A stretch of DNA of 64,000 nt from Kiloniella majae (lineage in GTDB: Bacteria > Pseudomonadota > Alphaproteobacteria > Kiloniellales > Kiloniellaceae), in NCBI RefSeq assembly GCF_002118315.1, contig NZ_MTSZ01000001.1, positions 806,001 to 870,000 of the forward strand, written 5' to 3'. This document shows, piece by piece, positions 35,887 through 44,788 of the stretch (positions within the stretch are counted from its first letter, which is position 1; each line of letters opens with the position of its first letter). Below the pieces are notes generated by a model. The model made no database searches. It saw only the letters and a list, made by a program, of their open reading frames with translations, and was not told where the DNA came from. The position numbers and the translations under genes are program-made.

Positions 35887-36423
35887 TTGACAGCGGCCTA
35901 CGATCTTAAAGACATCGAATTTTTGATTGTCGATGATAACCCCGTAATGCAGCGTATTGTGAAGACAATTCTGCGTGCCTTTAATGTCAACAACCCGCGG
36001 GTCGCCTCTTCAGCAGAAGAAGCTATTCATGCACTGCGTGCCATGCCCTCGGATATTGCAATTATTGATCTCGATATGGCACCAGTAGATGGAAATGAGC
36101 TTATTCACCAGCTTCGTACAGAAGAAAGTAGCCCGGCCCCCTATATCCAAATCATCGTTCTCACTGCGCACGCAGAAAAGGAACAGGTTACAGAATCACG
36201 GGACCGGGGAATGAACGAGTTCCTGCTTAAACCTCTTTCCCCTATGTCGTTATACAAGGCGATAGAACGCATTATCAAACGTCCTCGCCCCTTCGTCCGT
36301 ATTGATGGGTATGTCGGGCCCTGTCGTCGTCGACGGTCAGACGACCCTAAAGAGGACCAAAGAGACGAAAATGACGTGAGCTTTATTCCCGAGAACACAT
36401 TTCCCTGGAACAGAAACAGCTAA
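35887..36423 (+). CDS. CheY-like response regulator
   Basis: This 178-residue protein has an N-terminal receiver domain: VDDNPVMQRIV (acidic pocket), phosphoacceptor Asp58 in IIDLDMAPVDG, TAH and the conserved lysine in LLKPLSP. The C-terminal tail has the alphaproteobacterial signature RPFVRIDGYVGPCRRRR and no DNA-binding domain. The start is TTG; no better start lies nearby. It probably acts by protein contact in a phosphorelay. The partner kinase is not known. Confidence 0.86.
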   Translation: MTAAYDLKDIEFLIVDDNPVMQRIVKTILRAFNVNNPRVASSAEEAIHALRAMPSDIAIIDLDMAPVDGNELIHQLRTEESSPAPYIQIIVLTAHAEKEQVTESRDRGMNEFLLKPLSPMSLYKAIERIIKRPRPFVRIDGYVGPCRRRRSDDPKEDQRDENDVSFIPENTFPWNRNS

Positions 36424-36531
36424 GTCTGTAATATTCAATAAAGAGTATTCAGTTTAAAATACCCAGCATTTTAAATAAAAACATTATATTCCAAGTAGAT
36501 AGCTATCTACCGTTCAGCAACTTCAATAATT

Positions 36532-37305
36532 TTATAGTAATGCCTTAAAACGTTCCGCACCCTCACGGATAACAGCTTCATCTTGCCCACCAATAAAGAG
36601 ATATGCGTAACCATCCTTACGCCAACTGGCAGCGACCATTCCCTCTAGCTCATCCATACCAATAGCTTCCGTATTGCCCTTGTTCGTTCGAATAATACAA
36701 AGTGCAACAGGTTGTCCCTCGGGTGAGAGATAAGCCAGTTGAACCAAAGGCTTCCCTTTAAAGCCCAATAGCTGTGCCCGTTTAAAATCAAGCCCGGAAC
36801 CAGATGTCATTTTGGCAAGATCAATGCCCATTTGGCTGGACAGATTATCTAGGTTTTTCTGTGTCTGTTCCGGTGTTAATTCAATACTATTTAACGTGTC
36901 GCCGACATAAAGCGATTGATAGGCAGCAACATAACTCTTCCACCCCTGAACTTCAGTTGGTGCAAAATAAATCTTTCCAAACACACCCCCGATAATCAGG
37001 CTAATCAAGATAGATGCCGCCAGAGATCCTGAATAAATCCAGTTACCTATGCCTTTGTTTGATGCCTGTCTTTTTGATGTAGATGCGGTGTTCGTCAAAA
37101 CATCGGGAAGGTCCGGTGCCTGATCAGTAACCTGCTGCATTGCTTGTCTAAGCTCATCCACGGGCAAAGAAAGATCTTCAAGACGCTTTTGCAGAGCAAC
37201 ATCAGAATCAAGAGCACGCTCTATTTCCTGCGCAAGGTCTGCTGTCGCTTCCCCATCAAGAAAAGCCGTCAGATCTTCATCTGTGAAATGTGTCATCTGG
37301 CTCAT
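36532..37305 (-). CDS. Anti-sigma factor, membrane-anchored
   Basis: This 257-residue protein has an N-terminal cytoplasmic anti-sigma domain (DEDLTAFLDGEATADLAQEI, residues about 8-50), one membrane segment at about residues 91-111, and a periplasmic C-terminal domain. It lacks the CHCC zinc motif. It is translated from an ATG overlapping the stop of the sigma gene (ATGA). It would hold the ECF sigma factor until an envelope signal releases it. The signal is unknown. Confidence 0.85.
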   Translation of the reverse strand: MSQMTHFTDEDLTAFLDGEATADLAQEIERALDSDVALQKRLEDLSLPVDELRQAMQQVTDQAPDLPDVLTNTASTSKRQASNKGIGNWIYSGSLAASILISLIIGGVFGKIYFAPTEVQGWKSYVAAYQSLYVGDTLNSIELTPEQTQKNLDNLSSQMGIDLAKMTSGSGLDFKRAQLLGFKGKPLVQLAYLSPEGQPVALCIIRTNKGNTEAIGMDELEGMVAASWRKDGYAYLFIGGQDEAVIREGAERFKALL

Positions 37306-37829
37306 TCTGTACCTGTCTTTTCTCTGTCCATTCTTTGCGAAATCCGTCCGCGTGCCGCTGCCAATCTGCTCATAACTGTGCCAATCGGTATATCCAGCAC
37401 CTGTGCCGCATCCTTGTAGCTAAAACCTTCGACATAAACCAACAGAACGGTTATGCGCTGTGCTTCAGGCAAGAGGTACACCTCTTTTAACACCTGAGAC
37501 GCATATATATTCGTTTCTATGTCCGCTTTCGTATCTGGCAAATCAACATCATCGACAGACACCAAACCACCACCGCGACGGACAGTCTGGGATCGAAGTT
37601 CGTTTAACCAGATCCGCTGGGCAATTCGGAATATCCAACGATCAAGATGGGTGCCGGTTTCAAACTTGTCAGCTTTTTCCAGCGCTCGTTCACATGCTGC
37701 TTGCGCTAGATCGTTCGCATTGTCCTTGTTCCGTGTCAGAACCAGACAATAACGCCATAACCGAGGGAAAATTTCAGCTAATCCCCGCCGGACAATCTCT
37801 CTAGATTTTTTTTGACCAAAGATCCGAAT
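37302..37829 (-). CDS. ECF sigma factor lacking an ATG, GTG or TTG start
   Basis: Translating the frame upstream of the TTG at 37565 gives full sigma region 2: WRYCLVLTRNKDNANDLAQA, then KFETGTHLDRWIFRIAQR. Region 4 follows (EVYLLPEAQRITVLLVYVEG, then GFSYKDAAQVL). No ATG, GTG or TTG occurs in frame between the upstream stop (37842-37844) and region 2. The best starts are ATT at 37829, with AAAGG 8 bases upstream, or ATC at 37823, with AGGA 8 bases upstream. The gene is coupled to its anti-sigma gene. AUU starts are known for infC. A sequencing error is possible. Confidence 0.78.
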   Translation of the reverse strand: MRIFGQKKSREIVRRGLAEIFPRLWRYCLVLTRNKDNANDLAQAACERALEKADKFETGTHLDRWIFRIAQRIWLNELRSQTVRRGGGLVSVDDVDLPDTKADIETNIYASQVLKEVYLLPEAQRITVLLVYVEGFSYKDAAQVLDIPIGTVMSRLAAARGRISQRMDREKTGTE

Positions 37830-37844
37830 AGTCCTGGCCTTTCA

Positions 37845-38022
37845 CCTGTTTATTTAGGTAAAGCAAAAATGCTGTACCCCTGCCAAATCCTCAGGCTTTT
37901 ACCAAAAGCCATCAGAACAGTTACCCAGATATCACATATTTATGCTTTCAGGCAAAGTTCTCTACAGCTTCGATTGTATAATTTACCCAACATAATTTAA
38001 TGGGCATAATTTAATATCCGTA
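37845..38022. other. Intergenic region between ohrR and the sigma factor gene
   Basis: About 180 bases with no gene seen. It probably contains the sigma factor promoter, which may be recognised by the sigma factor itself. Confidence 0.4.
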
Positions 38023-38517
38023 TTACCTTTTCGTCCCCATAACCATGGCCATGTGATTGAGCTGCCCGAGAAGGTTTTGAAATTCATCCATTGAAAGCCC
38101 TACAGAGCAAGATACGGCGTGCTGCATCTTCGCGACGCCATCCTCAAGAGAGCGCCCCTTCTCCGTGAGCTTTATCATGACTCTGCGCTCATCCTCAACA
38201 GAGCGATTACGGCTAACAAACCCCGCTTGTTCCATTCGCTTTAACAACGGCGATAACGTACCAGAATCAAGACCAAGATCTTTTCCCAATGCATTTACGG
38301 TGGTTTCTTCCCTTGGCTCCAACGCCAAATACACCAGATACTGGGGATAGGTCAGATTTAGTTCTTTAAGATAAGGCTGGTATTTTTTGATTATCCCTTG
38401 TGAATTACGATAAAGCGCAAAACAAAGCTGCTCTTCCAAGTGTGAAACTTGCGGCAAGCGGGATATCTCTGTCGAAGACTTTATTTTCGGGGATTTTTTA
38501 GGTGCGCTATTCGTCAT
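38023..38517 (-). CDS. ohrR: OhrR, MarR family organic peroxide sensor
   Basis: This 164-residue MarR-type repressor carries the OhrR-specific reactive cysteine Cys32 in HLEEQLCFALYRNS, the tyrosine-rich LTYPQYLVYLAL and the wing region ERRVMIKLTEKG. Oxidation of the cysteine by organic hydroperoxides releases it from DNA. It lies downstream of ohr on the same strand and probably represses it. Confidence 0.92.
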   Translation of the reverse strand: MTNSAPKKSPKIKSSTEISRLPQVSHLEEQLCFALYRNSQGIIKKYQPYLKELNLTYPQYLVYLALEPREETTVNALGKDLGLDSGTLSPLLKRMEQAGFVSRNRSVEDERRVMIKLTEKGRSLEDGVAKMQHAVSCSVGLSMDEFQNLLGQLNHMAMVMGTKR

Positions 38518-38684
38518 ATAATTCAGGTGAGCTTATCCAACATTTTGAATTATCCAAGATTACCTTACCGCCAGATCTTTGCAACGGGAAAGCTACTCAA
38601 CAACATTAAAGCGCACCCCCCCTATCTTTGTAGAAATAGAGGGGACACACTCTAATTTACCCGCTGCTCTCAGCTTGTGCGATC

Positions 38685-39128
38685 TTATGAAACAAGCTTG
38701 AGTTCAACATCCACATTTCCACGTGTTGCATTTGAATAAGGACACACCTTGTGCGCTTTTTCGATGAGGTTATTTGCAACAGATGCCTCTATACCCGGAA
38801 GGCTGATGTTCAAAACAACAGCAATATTAAAGCCACCAGGGATAGGGCCGATACCAACCTCACCCGCGATTTTGGTCGTATCCGGAAGCTTCACTTTTTC
38901 CTGACCGGCAACAACCTTGAGCGCCCCGATAAAACACGCAGCATAACCACCAGCAAACATTTGTTCCGGGTTCACACCGAATGTTCCTGCACCACCAAGT
39001 TCTTTTGGTGTTGTCAAAACAATATCCAGCGCCCCGTCATCTGACTTAATCGTACCTTCACGGCCACCAGTGGCTTCTGCATAGGCGGTGTAAACAACTT
39101 TCTCGAGTTTTTGTGCGGCTTTACTCAT
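38685..39128 (-). CDS. ohr: Organic hydroperoxide resistance protein Ohr
   Basis: From the ATG at 39128 (AGGAGTG about 8 bases upstream) the protein has 147 residues. The two catalytic cysteines are visible: Cys65 in GYAACFIGAL and Cys129 in KVCPYSNATRG. Ohr is a thiol peroxidase that reduces organic hydroperoxides with lipoylated partners. The longer frame to 39176 lacks support. The upstream AT-rich palindromes look like OhrR sites. Confidence 0.95.
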   Translation of the reverse strand: MSKAAQKLEKVVYTAYAEATGGREGTIKSDDGALDIVLTTPKELGGAGTFGVNPEQMFAGGYAACFIGALKVVAGQEKVKLPDTTKIAGEVGIGPIPGGFNIAVVLNISLPGIEASVANNLIEKAHKVCPYSNATRGNVDVELKLVS

Positions 39129-39143
39129 GATATTCACTCCTAA

Positions 39144-39179
39144 TATAATTAAATTGTAATCAATTATATTGTGCACAAT
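39144..39179. promoter_or_regulatory. OhrR operator and palindrome upstream of ohr
   Basis: TATAATTAAATTGTA (39144-39158) differs by one base from the Bacillus OhrR box TACAATTAAATTGTA. A perfect 12-base palindrome ATTGTGCACAAT follows at 39168-39179. Both lie 16-51 bases before the ohr ATG, a place to block RNA polymerase. Confidence 0.65.
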
Positions 39180-39342
39180 TTAATTTGTTCAAGACATTAT
39201 TTTATGATCATCTTATAAAAACCCAGAACTATGGAGTGAAACCTGAATAGAGAATTGATATTAAAGAAAAAAATATATAAAAAGCATCTTTGTATAAATA
39301 CATTTTTTATTATTTGATCAGGATTAAAAGACAGGAAACACG

Positions 39343-40220
39343 CTACCCATAAGTAACACGTTTCTCAACTGACAGAGCTTTTCCTAAAAACCCCATTAGA
39401 ATTCGAATGCGCTCAACTTTACGTAAATCCGGGTGTGTCAGGACCCATAGATGGTTCCTTCCGGCTTCTTCCAAAGTAAAACACCGCTTCAATGCCGGGT
39501 GCTGGATATCATCCGGCAGGAGTACAAGTCCGTGATGATTAGCTGCGAGGTACGACATGGTCACAAGATCATCACAGCGTTGTACAATCTCGTTGGGCAT
39601 ATGCCTATCCAACCAGGAAAAGCTGTATTCATCGCGAGATTTCCTGATGCGCCAATAATACGATGTCCGGTTAACCCGCCTCCATCTACAGGCTCACCAT
39701 ATTCGGCTAGATATTGCTGTGTTCCATAGATCCCCCAATTGATATTGCAGACCTTACGGCCAATCAGATTTTCAGGGGGGTTATTTGAAACACGCAAAGC
39801 CAAGTCCGCCGTACGATTTGACATATTAAGCTCTTGATTACTTATCAAAAGCTCAACCGTAATTTCAGGATACAGAGCATTAAACGTTCTGAGGTATTCT
39901 GGCAGGAACCAATAGGCAAAACTGCTGGGGGCTGTCAGCACGACTTTCCCCCGAGGCTGTGTATCTTTTCCCGCAAATCTCCTGTCAATCTCATGAAAAG
40001 AACTCTCGATATTTTGCGCGAGGCCAAACATTTCTGCGCCCAGCTCGGTCAGTTCATAACCACCTTTCCCCCGATCAAACAAACGGGCACCGACTTCATT
40101 CTCGAATGCGTTCAAATGCCGAAAAACTGTTGTACTACTAATATTCAATTCTTCTGCTGCGCCACCCAGAGACTTTCGCGAAGCAATCGCCAGGAAAAGT
40201 TTTAAATCGTTCCAATTCAT
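39343..40220 (-). pseudogene. LysR regulator gene broken by a single-base frameshift
   Basis: Two overlapping frames together make one normal LysR protein of about 292 residues. The first (from 40220) has the helix-turn-helix ISSTTVFRHLNAFENEV and reads GHRIIGASGNLA. The second continues EYSFSWLDRHMPNEIVQRCD and ends at 39343. Inserting one base between 39632 and 39633 would give NLAHEYSFSWLDRHM, which aligns with SLAHLRIYKWLEKN of the paralogue at 2538. It may be a decayed gene or a sequencing error. Confidence 0.78.
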
Positions 40221-40388
40221 CAGTATATTTCATATTTGCAAAGATAAATTTCATTACTGCTTATTTAATTCATTTTTGCAATACACTATTTTGAAACTCA
40301 ATTCTTTCATTACAAACAACGCACATGCTGTAATCAAAGAATTGCGAGATGTGACATTTCTGAAAATCACTTTAACAAGAGAAAAACA

Positions 40389-40760
40389 ATGATTGGCTAT
40401 ACTTCCCTTGGCACCAACAACCTGGATCTTTCGGTAAAATTTTACGACGAACTCTTTTCTCTTCTCAACGTCAAACGACTAATGGAAGTTGAAGACTTCA
40501 TTGTCTGGGGAACAGATTTCAATACCCCTTGCTTCTCAATACATGTTCCCTTTGATGGCAACCCAGCCACCGTTGGTAACGGCGTTATGGTCGCCCTAAA
40601 CGCCACCAACAGAGAAACCGTAAAAACAGTTTACAACACAGCACTGGAACTCGGTGCTTCATGCGAAGGAGAACCTGGTCCACGAGGAGATACAGGCTTT
40701 TACGCTGCCTATTTCAGAGATCTCGACGGAAACAAACTCAACATCCATTGCATGAGTTAG
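40389..40760 (+). CDS. VOC family protein
   Basis: This 123-residue vicinal-oxygen-chelate protein opens MIGYTSLGTNNLDLSVKFYDELFSLL, with the usual metal-ligand positions GTD and a C-terminal YFRDLDGNKLNIHC. It is too short to be a glyoxalase I of known type and is probably a small glyoxalase/bleomycin-resistance-like enzyme or binding protein. It is followed by a GST gene in the same direction. Substrate unknown. Confidence 0.86.
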   Translation: MIGYTSLGTNNLDLSVKFYDELFSLLNVKRLMEVEDFIVWGTDFNTPCFSIHVPFDGNPATVGNGVMVALNATNRETVKTVYNTALELGASCEGEPGPRGDTGFYAAYFRDLDGNKLNIHCMS

Positions 40761-40873
40761 AGACGCGTATTCCCTTTTGAAACAACCATCACTTAACTGG
40801 ACAACACAGCTACGGAGGATCTTTCTTCCAGACCAAGGTCTTCCGTAGCTAAAACTTTTGATACGAGACAAAA

Positions 40874-41569
40874 TTGAACGATTTCTCTCCCGATACTTTC
40901 CACCTTATTGGTCATAAGCTTTGTCCCTATGTTCAACGTGTTGTTATTGCGTTAGAAGAACTGAACGTGCCTTATAAGCGCACAGATATTGAGCTGGAAA
41001 ATAAACCTGATTGGCTAGAGCAACTCAGCCCCATCAACAAAGTGCCCCTCTTGCTCATCAACAAAGATCAGTACCTCTTTGAATCCGATGTAATCTGTGA
41101 ATATCTCAATGAAATTTCCTCAATACCCCTGCACCCAAAAGACCCTATACAAAAGGCACAGCACAGAGCTTGGATTGCTTTTGGGTCAGGTATTCTGCAA
41201 CTGTTTGCAAACTTGATTTATAACGACAAATCTGAGGCCAGCTACCAAAAAACACTGCAAGATATCAAACAAAAGCTGTCCTTTCTTGAAAATCAGATAA
41301 CAGGATCAGCTTCTTTCACTTCTACTTGTTTCCACTTAATCGATGCATCATACGGACCGATATTCCGTTATGTGGATTATTTTAAGAATCATCTTAACTA
41401 TGATTTGCTCAGCAATTTAAAGAGAACCAGGAACTGGGCAGCCCATCTTCGAAATCGCCCCTCGGTAATACGTGCTGTCCCCAAAGGATATAATGATCAA
41501 CTTTATAAATTCATCGCTCAGAACAATAGCTATCTGGCCCAAATATCACTCAACAAACCCGCCTTATAA
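40874..41569 (+). CDS. Glutathione S-transferase family protein (paralogue of 3574)
   Basis: This 231-residue protein has the active-site motif LCPYVQR with Cys17, then NKVPLLLIN and ESDVICEYLNE, and a helical C-terminal domain. It is clearly paralogous to the gene at 3574 (PDW, LHPK, HHRAWI or QHRAWI, and SYGPIFRY shared). The start is TTG; no earlier ATG is in frame. It lies downstream of a VOC gene and beyond a broken LysR gene, so it may be deregulated. Substrate unknown. Confidence 0.85.
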   Translation: MNDFSPDTFHLIGHKLCPYVQRVVIALEELNVPYKRTDIELENKPDWLEQLSPINKVPLLLINKDQYLFESDVICEYLNEISSIPLHPKDPIQKAQHRAWIAFGSGILQLFANLIYNDKSEASYQKTLQDIKQKLSFLENQITGSASFTSTCFHLIDASYGPIFRYVDYFKNHLNYDLLSNLKRTRNWAAHLRNRPSVIRAVPKGYNDQLYKFIAQNNSYLAQISLNKPAL

Positions 41570-41694
41570 AAATATAATCACAAAATAACCTCAAGAATTC
41601 ATTAGACAATTAACGCCCAAGTAAAACATACTACTGTATGTTGAAATAATACCCGAAAAATCGGGATAATGGATAAGTTGTTGGCGTTTTCTTC

Positions 41695-43167
41695 ATGATA
41701 AGAGCTATAGGGCGATACCCCCAGGTCATCGTAACAATTTTTATATTTGGAGTTCTTGGACTCTTTATTTTTGGATCCCGCTATTACATCGAGCAATCTC
41801 GCCAGGCACTCGCGCTCGAAACAGCAGAAGCGTTCGAGATTTCCATATCTACGCTGCACCTTTTCTACTCCAAAGAAATTGTGCCACGTGCAGAAGCAGC
41901 AGGCGTTGAGCTAACTGAAAACTTTCGAGAGACAACAGACAAGATTCCTTTTCCGGCAACGATGACAATGAACTACGGAGAAGAATTGCATGCGAACCGT
42001 ACTGGTATGAGTACGGCAATGTACAGCCATTACCCTTTCCCAAACCGGGCAAATAGAGAACTGGATAACTTCCAAAAGCAAGCGCTTGCCTTTTTGGAAA
42101 AAAATCCCGAAGACCCTTTTGTGAAACTGAACACCACTGATGACGGGGATGTTATTCGTTACGCCCGTAGCATTATTATGGAACCAGACTGTGTGCAATG
42201 CCATAACGATGCAGGTGTTGGCAAACCATGGAAAGTCGGTGACTTTCGCGGCGTGAGAGAAGTGTCCATAGACCTTCCCCGATCCAGCGTCATCGAAAAT
42301 GAAATGAAGAACCTGACGATCGGCCTCAGTATCACCATAGCTGTTTTGGGGATGTTACTGATGCTGCCTACAGTGAATATCTTGCAATCAACATCCCGTG
42401 CGAATGAAAAACTTGCCGCAGAACTCGCCGAAAAGAATACAGACTTGCAACAAGCTGATCTGCAAAAGAGTCGTTTGATGAAAGGCGTTGGACACGACTT
42501 AAAAACTCCCTTAAACGCAATCATTGGTTTTTCAGATGCGATGCAAAATGAACTTTTTGGCAAAATGAACAACGAAAAATATAAGGACTACGCAAGCTCT
42601 ATCCACTCAAGCGGCGTGCACCTAATGCAGATGATCGAACAACTGTTGACCACAGGCATTATTCAAGATGGCGGCTGGAGCTACCATGAAGAAGAAATCG
42701 ACCTGAGAAAACTCCTTCATTCTATGGACCCAATTTTAAGAGTCACGGTTGAACAAGCCGACATGGAATTAACACTCCACCCTGCGAAACAAGATGTTTT
42801 CCTTCGTGGCGACGGTAGAGCAATCCGTCAGATATTAACGAACCTTGTGGATAACGCCGTTAAATATAGTAAAGCGTCCCAAATTGATATTCGGTGCGAT
42901 GTCAAAAAAAATGAGCTGATCCTCTCTGTTCAGGATAATGGGATCGGTATTCCGGAACGGGATCTAAAGAAGCTAAAAGAAGAGCATTACAGAGGCAAAA
43001 CTTCCCAGGAAAACAATTCGGCCGGGCTTGGTATTGGGCTTTGGCTGGTGGACAACTTTGCTAAAATCCACGGTAGTGAACTTATCATCAACAGCACCGA
43101 AACCCAGGGAAGCCATTTTGAAGTTCACTTCCCTCCTGAACGGATAAGCTTGAAAACAACAGTCTGA
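41695..43167 (+). CDS. Sensor histidine kinase with c-type-heme Tll0287-like sensor domain
   Basis: This 490-residue membrane kinase has a first membrane segment at about 11-27 and a periplasmic DUF3365/Tll0287-like domain with the heme-c motif CVQCH (Cys166, Cys169, His170). A second membrane segment lies at about 207-228. The kinase part has the H box VGHDLKTPLNAI (phospho-His267), the N box NLVDNAVKYS, and ATP-binding loops DNGIGIP and GLGIGLWLV. It may sense redox state or a gas at the heme. No response regulator is adjacent. Confidence 0.9.
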   Translation: MIRAIGRYPQVIVTIFIFGVLGLFIFGSRYYIEQSRQALALETAEAFEISISTLHLFYSKEIVPRAEAAGVELTENFRETTDKIPFPATMTMNYGEELHANRTGMSTAMYSHYPFPNRANRELDNFQKQALAFLEKNPEDPFVKLNTTDDGDVIRYARSIIMEPDCVQCHNDAGVGKPWKVGDFRGVREVSIDLPRSSVIENEMKNLTIGLSITIAVLGMLLMLPTVNILQSTSRANEKLAAELAEKNTDLQQADLQKSRLMKGVGHDLKTPLNAIIGFSDAMQNELFGKMNNEKYKDYASSIHSSGVHLMQMIEQLLTTGIIQDGGWSYHEEEIDLRKLLHSMDPILRVTVEQADMELTLHPAKQDVFLRGDGRAIRQILTNLVDNAVKYSKASQIDIRCDVKKNELILSVQDNGIGIPERDLKKLKEEHYRGKTSQENNSAGLGIGLWLVDNFAKIHGSELIINSTETQGSHFEVHFPPERISLKTTV

Positions 43168-43181
43168 TTTTTCTATCTCGA

Positions 43182-44108
43182 CTAGATCCAGCTTGGTATA
43201 GCCCCTTGTAAAACAGTGTTTCTTGCAATGAAATCTTGCATGAAATCCCGTAAACACTTCGCCCGGGCACTTAACAAACGCCCCGTGGGCCAGACTGCGA
43301 AAATTTCTCGTTGCGCTCCCTGCCATTCAGGTAACACACGAACCAGTGTCCCCTCTTCTAATTCTTGCTCAATCTCACTTACAGGCAAAAGGACAATACC
43401 AAGTCCATCACGGGCAAGGTGTTTTGCCAGTGCAATATCATCAATAACGGTTGTCGCCCGGGGACGCATTTCTTCCCATCGGCTTTTATTCACACTGCCC
43501 TCCGGGCAATAGTGGAGCTTCCATAGTGGTACAGTATTCACGAGAAGAATTCGATGTTCCTGTAAAGCATCAAGATCATCTGGTTCCCCGTGATCAGCAA
43601 GGTATTCAGGTGAGGCAACCAAAATTGTCGACACAATACCCAACTTCTTTTGGAAAAGTTGAGAATCTTCCTGGGGGCCAATGCGTAATGCCATATCCAC
43701 CTGTCCCTGGTGAATATCCTTGGTCTGATTACTCAGGAAAAGGTTGAGCTGTATTTCCGGGTAGAGCTGGATGAATTCCGACCACATCGGCTGTAAAATT
43801 CCAACAGAGGCATTGGTAGGCGCCAAAACGGTTAGCTTACCGTTTAGTTGATGCACATCAGCACTTAAATTCCGACTTGTGGCTTCAAATTGCTGCACAA
43901 GATCTGCATAGGCCTGATAATAGACCTTTCCCTCTGCAGTCAAACTGAATTTACGTGCCGAGCGATGGATAAGCTGGCACCCCAGCTTATCTTCCAGCTT
44001 TTGCAATCGGCGCGAGACAGTCGCTGCAGGCAAGCTCAAACTTTGTCCAGCTGCGGAGAGACTGCGATTTTCTACAATACGAACAAAAAGGGTAATATCG
44101 TCAAACAT
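43182..44108 (-). CDS. LysR family transcriptional regulator
   Basis: This 308-residue regulator (from the ATG at 44108; an ATG at 44147 with AGGA is an alternative) starts MFDDITLFVRIVENRSLSAAG, a typical LysR helix-turn-helix. The substrate domain begins near residue 90. It is divergent from the monooxygenase/DUF2798/RidA genes at 44241 and so is their probable regulator. The inducer is unknown. Confidence 0.88.
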   Translation of the reverse strand: MFDDITLFVRIVENRSLSAAGQSLSLPAATVSRRLQKLEDKLGCQLIHRSARKFSLTAEGKVYYQAYADLVQQFEATSRNLSADVHQLNGKLTVLAPTNASVGILQPMWSEFIQLYPEIQLNLFLSNQTKDIHQGQVDMALRIGPQEDSQLFQKKLGIVSTILVASPEYLADHGEPDDLDALQEHRILLVNTVPLWKLHYCPEGSVNKSRWEEMRPRATTVIDDIALAKHLARDGLGIVLLPVSEIEQELEEGTLVRVLPEWQGAQREIFAVWPTGRLLSARAKCLRDFMQDFIARNTVLQGAIPSWI

Positions 44109-44240
44109 GATCTCATAAATGAAATTTAAAAACTCATTATTAGACATATATCCTGATTATGAAAACATATAAAGCTATTGCCTGTATCACTCGTAATTTA
44201 AACAACGAGAAACTATCCAAATAACTTAAAGGAAAACAAA

Positions 44241-44534
44241 ATGAACAAGCTCTGGATTAGTGCAGGCATCGAACTTCAAGAGGGCGCAGATTTAAGCACC
44301 GTAAAAACTGCACTCTGTCAACTGGTTGCCGATACCGTCAAAGAACCAGGCTGTATCAAGTTTGAAATTCTACAGCAACAGGACAAGCCCGAATGTTTTA
44401 CCCTGTGGGAATGCTGGGTGAATGACGATGCCCTCAAGGCACATTTCGAAGCCCCTCATACCAAGGCCTTTCTGGAAAATAACTATACAAAAGTGAACTA
44501 CATAGAGCGTCTGCAAATGAATACTGCGGCCTAA
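44241..44534 (+). CDS. Antibiotic biosynthesis monooxygenase (ABM/YgiN-like) protein
   Basis: This 97-residue ferredoxin-fold protein matches the ABM domain: VKEPGCIKFEILQ, then TLWECWVNDDALKAHFEAPHT and the closing IERLQ. Members are quinol or small-molecule monooxygenases that need no cofactor. It leads three genes in the same direction (ABM, DUF2798, RidA), with short gaps, divergent from a LysR gene. Substrate unknown. Confidence 0.85.
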   Translation: MNKLWISAGIELQEGADLSTVKTALCQLVADTVKEPGCIKFEILQQQDKPECFTLWECWVNDDALKAHFEAPHTKAFLENNYTKVNYIERLQMNTAA

Positions 44535-44550
44535 AACAAAGAGACATCCT

Positions 44551-44769
44551 ATGAAACACCGCATCGTCTTTTCAATCCTGATGTCCTTAATCCTATCCTT
44601 ACTAATGACCTGTTGGGTTACCTGGATCAATTTGGGATGGGAAACCGACTTTATAGATAAGTGGTTCATCGCCTTTCGACTGGCTTGGCCGGCTGCTGCC
44701 ATCATCGCCTTTGCCCTCGGACCCTTTATTCAACTAACAACCCAGCAAATCGTTCGTAAGATTTCGTAA
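44551..44769 (+). CDS. DUF2798 small membrane protein
   Basis: This 72-residue protein has two hydrophobic segments (about residues 6-27 and 43-63) and the family pattern LMTCWVTWINLGW...FIAFRLAWPAAAI. It lies 16 bases after the ABM gene and 19 before the RidA gene, so it is probably in one operon. Function of the family is unknown. Confidence 0.85.
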   Translation: MKHRIVFSILMSLILSLLMTCWVTWINLGWETDFIDKWFIAFRLAWPAAAIIAFALGPFIQLTTQQIVRKIS

Positions 44770-44788
44770 TCAAGATAGGTAGAAAAAC

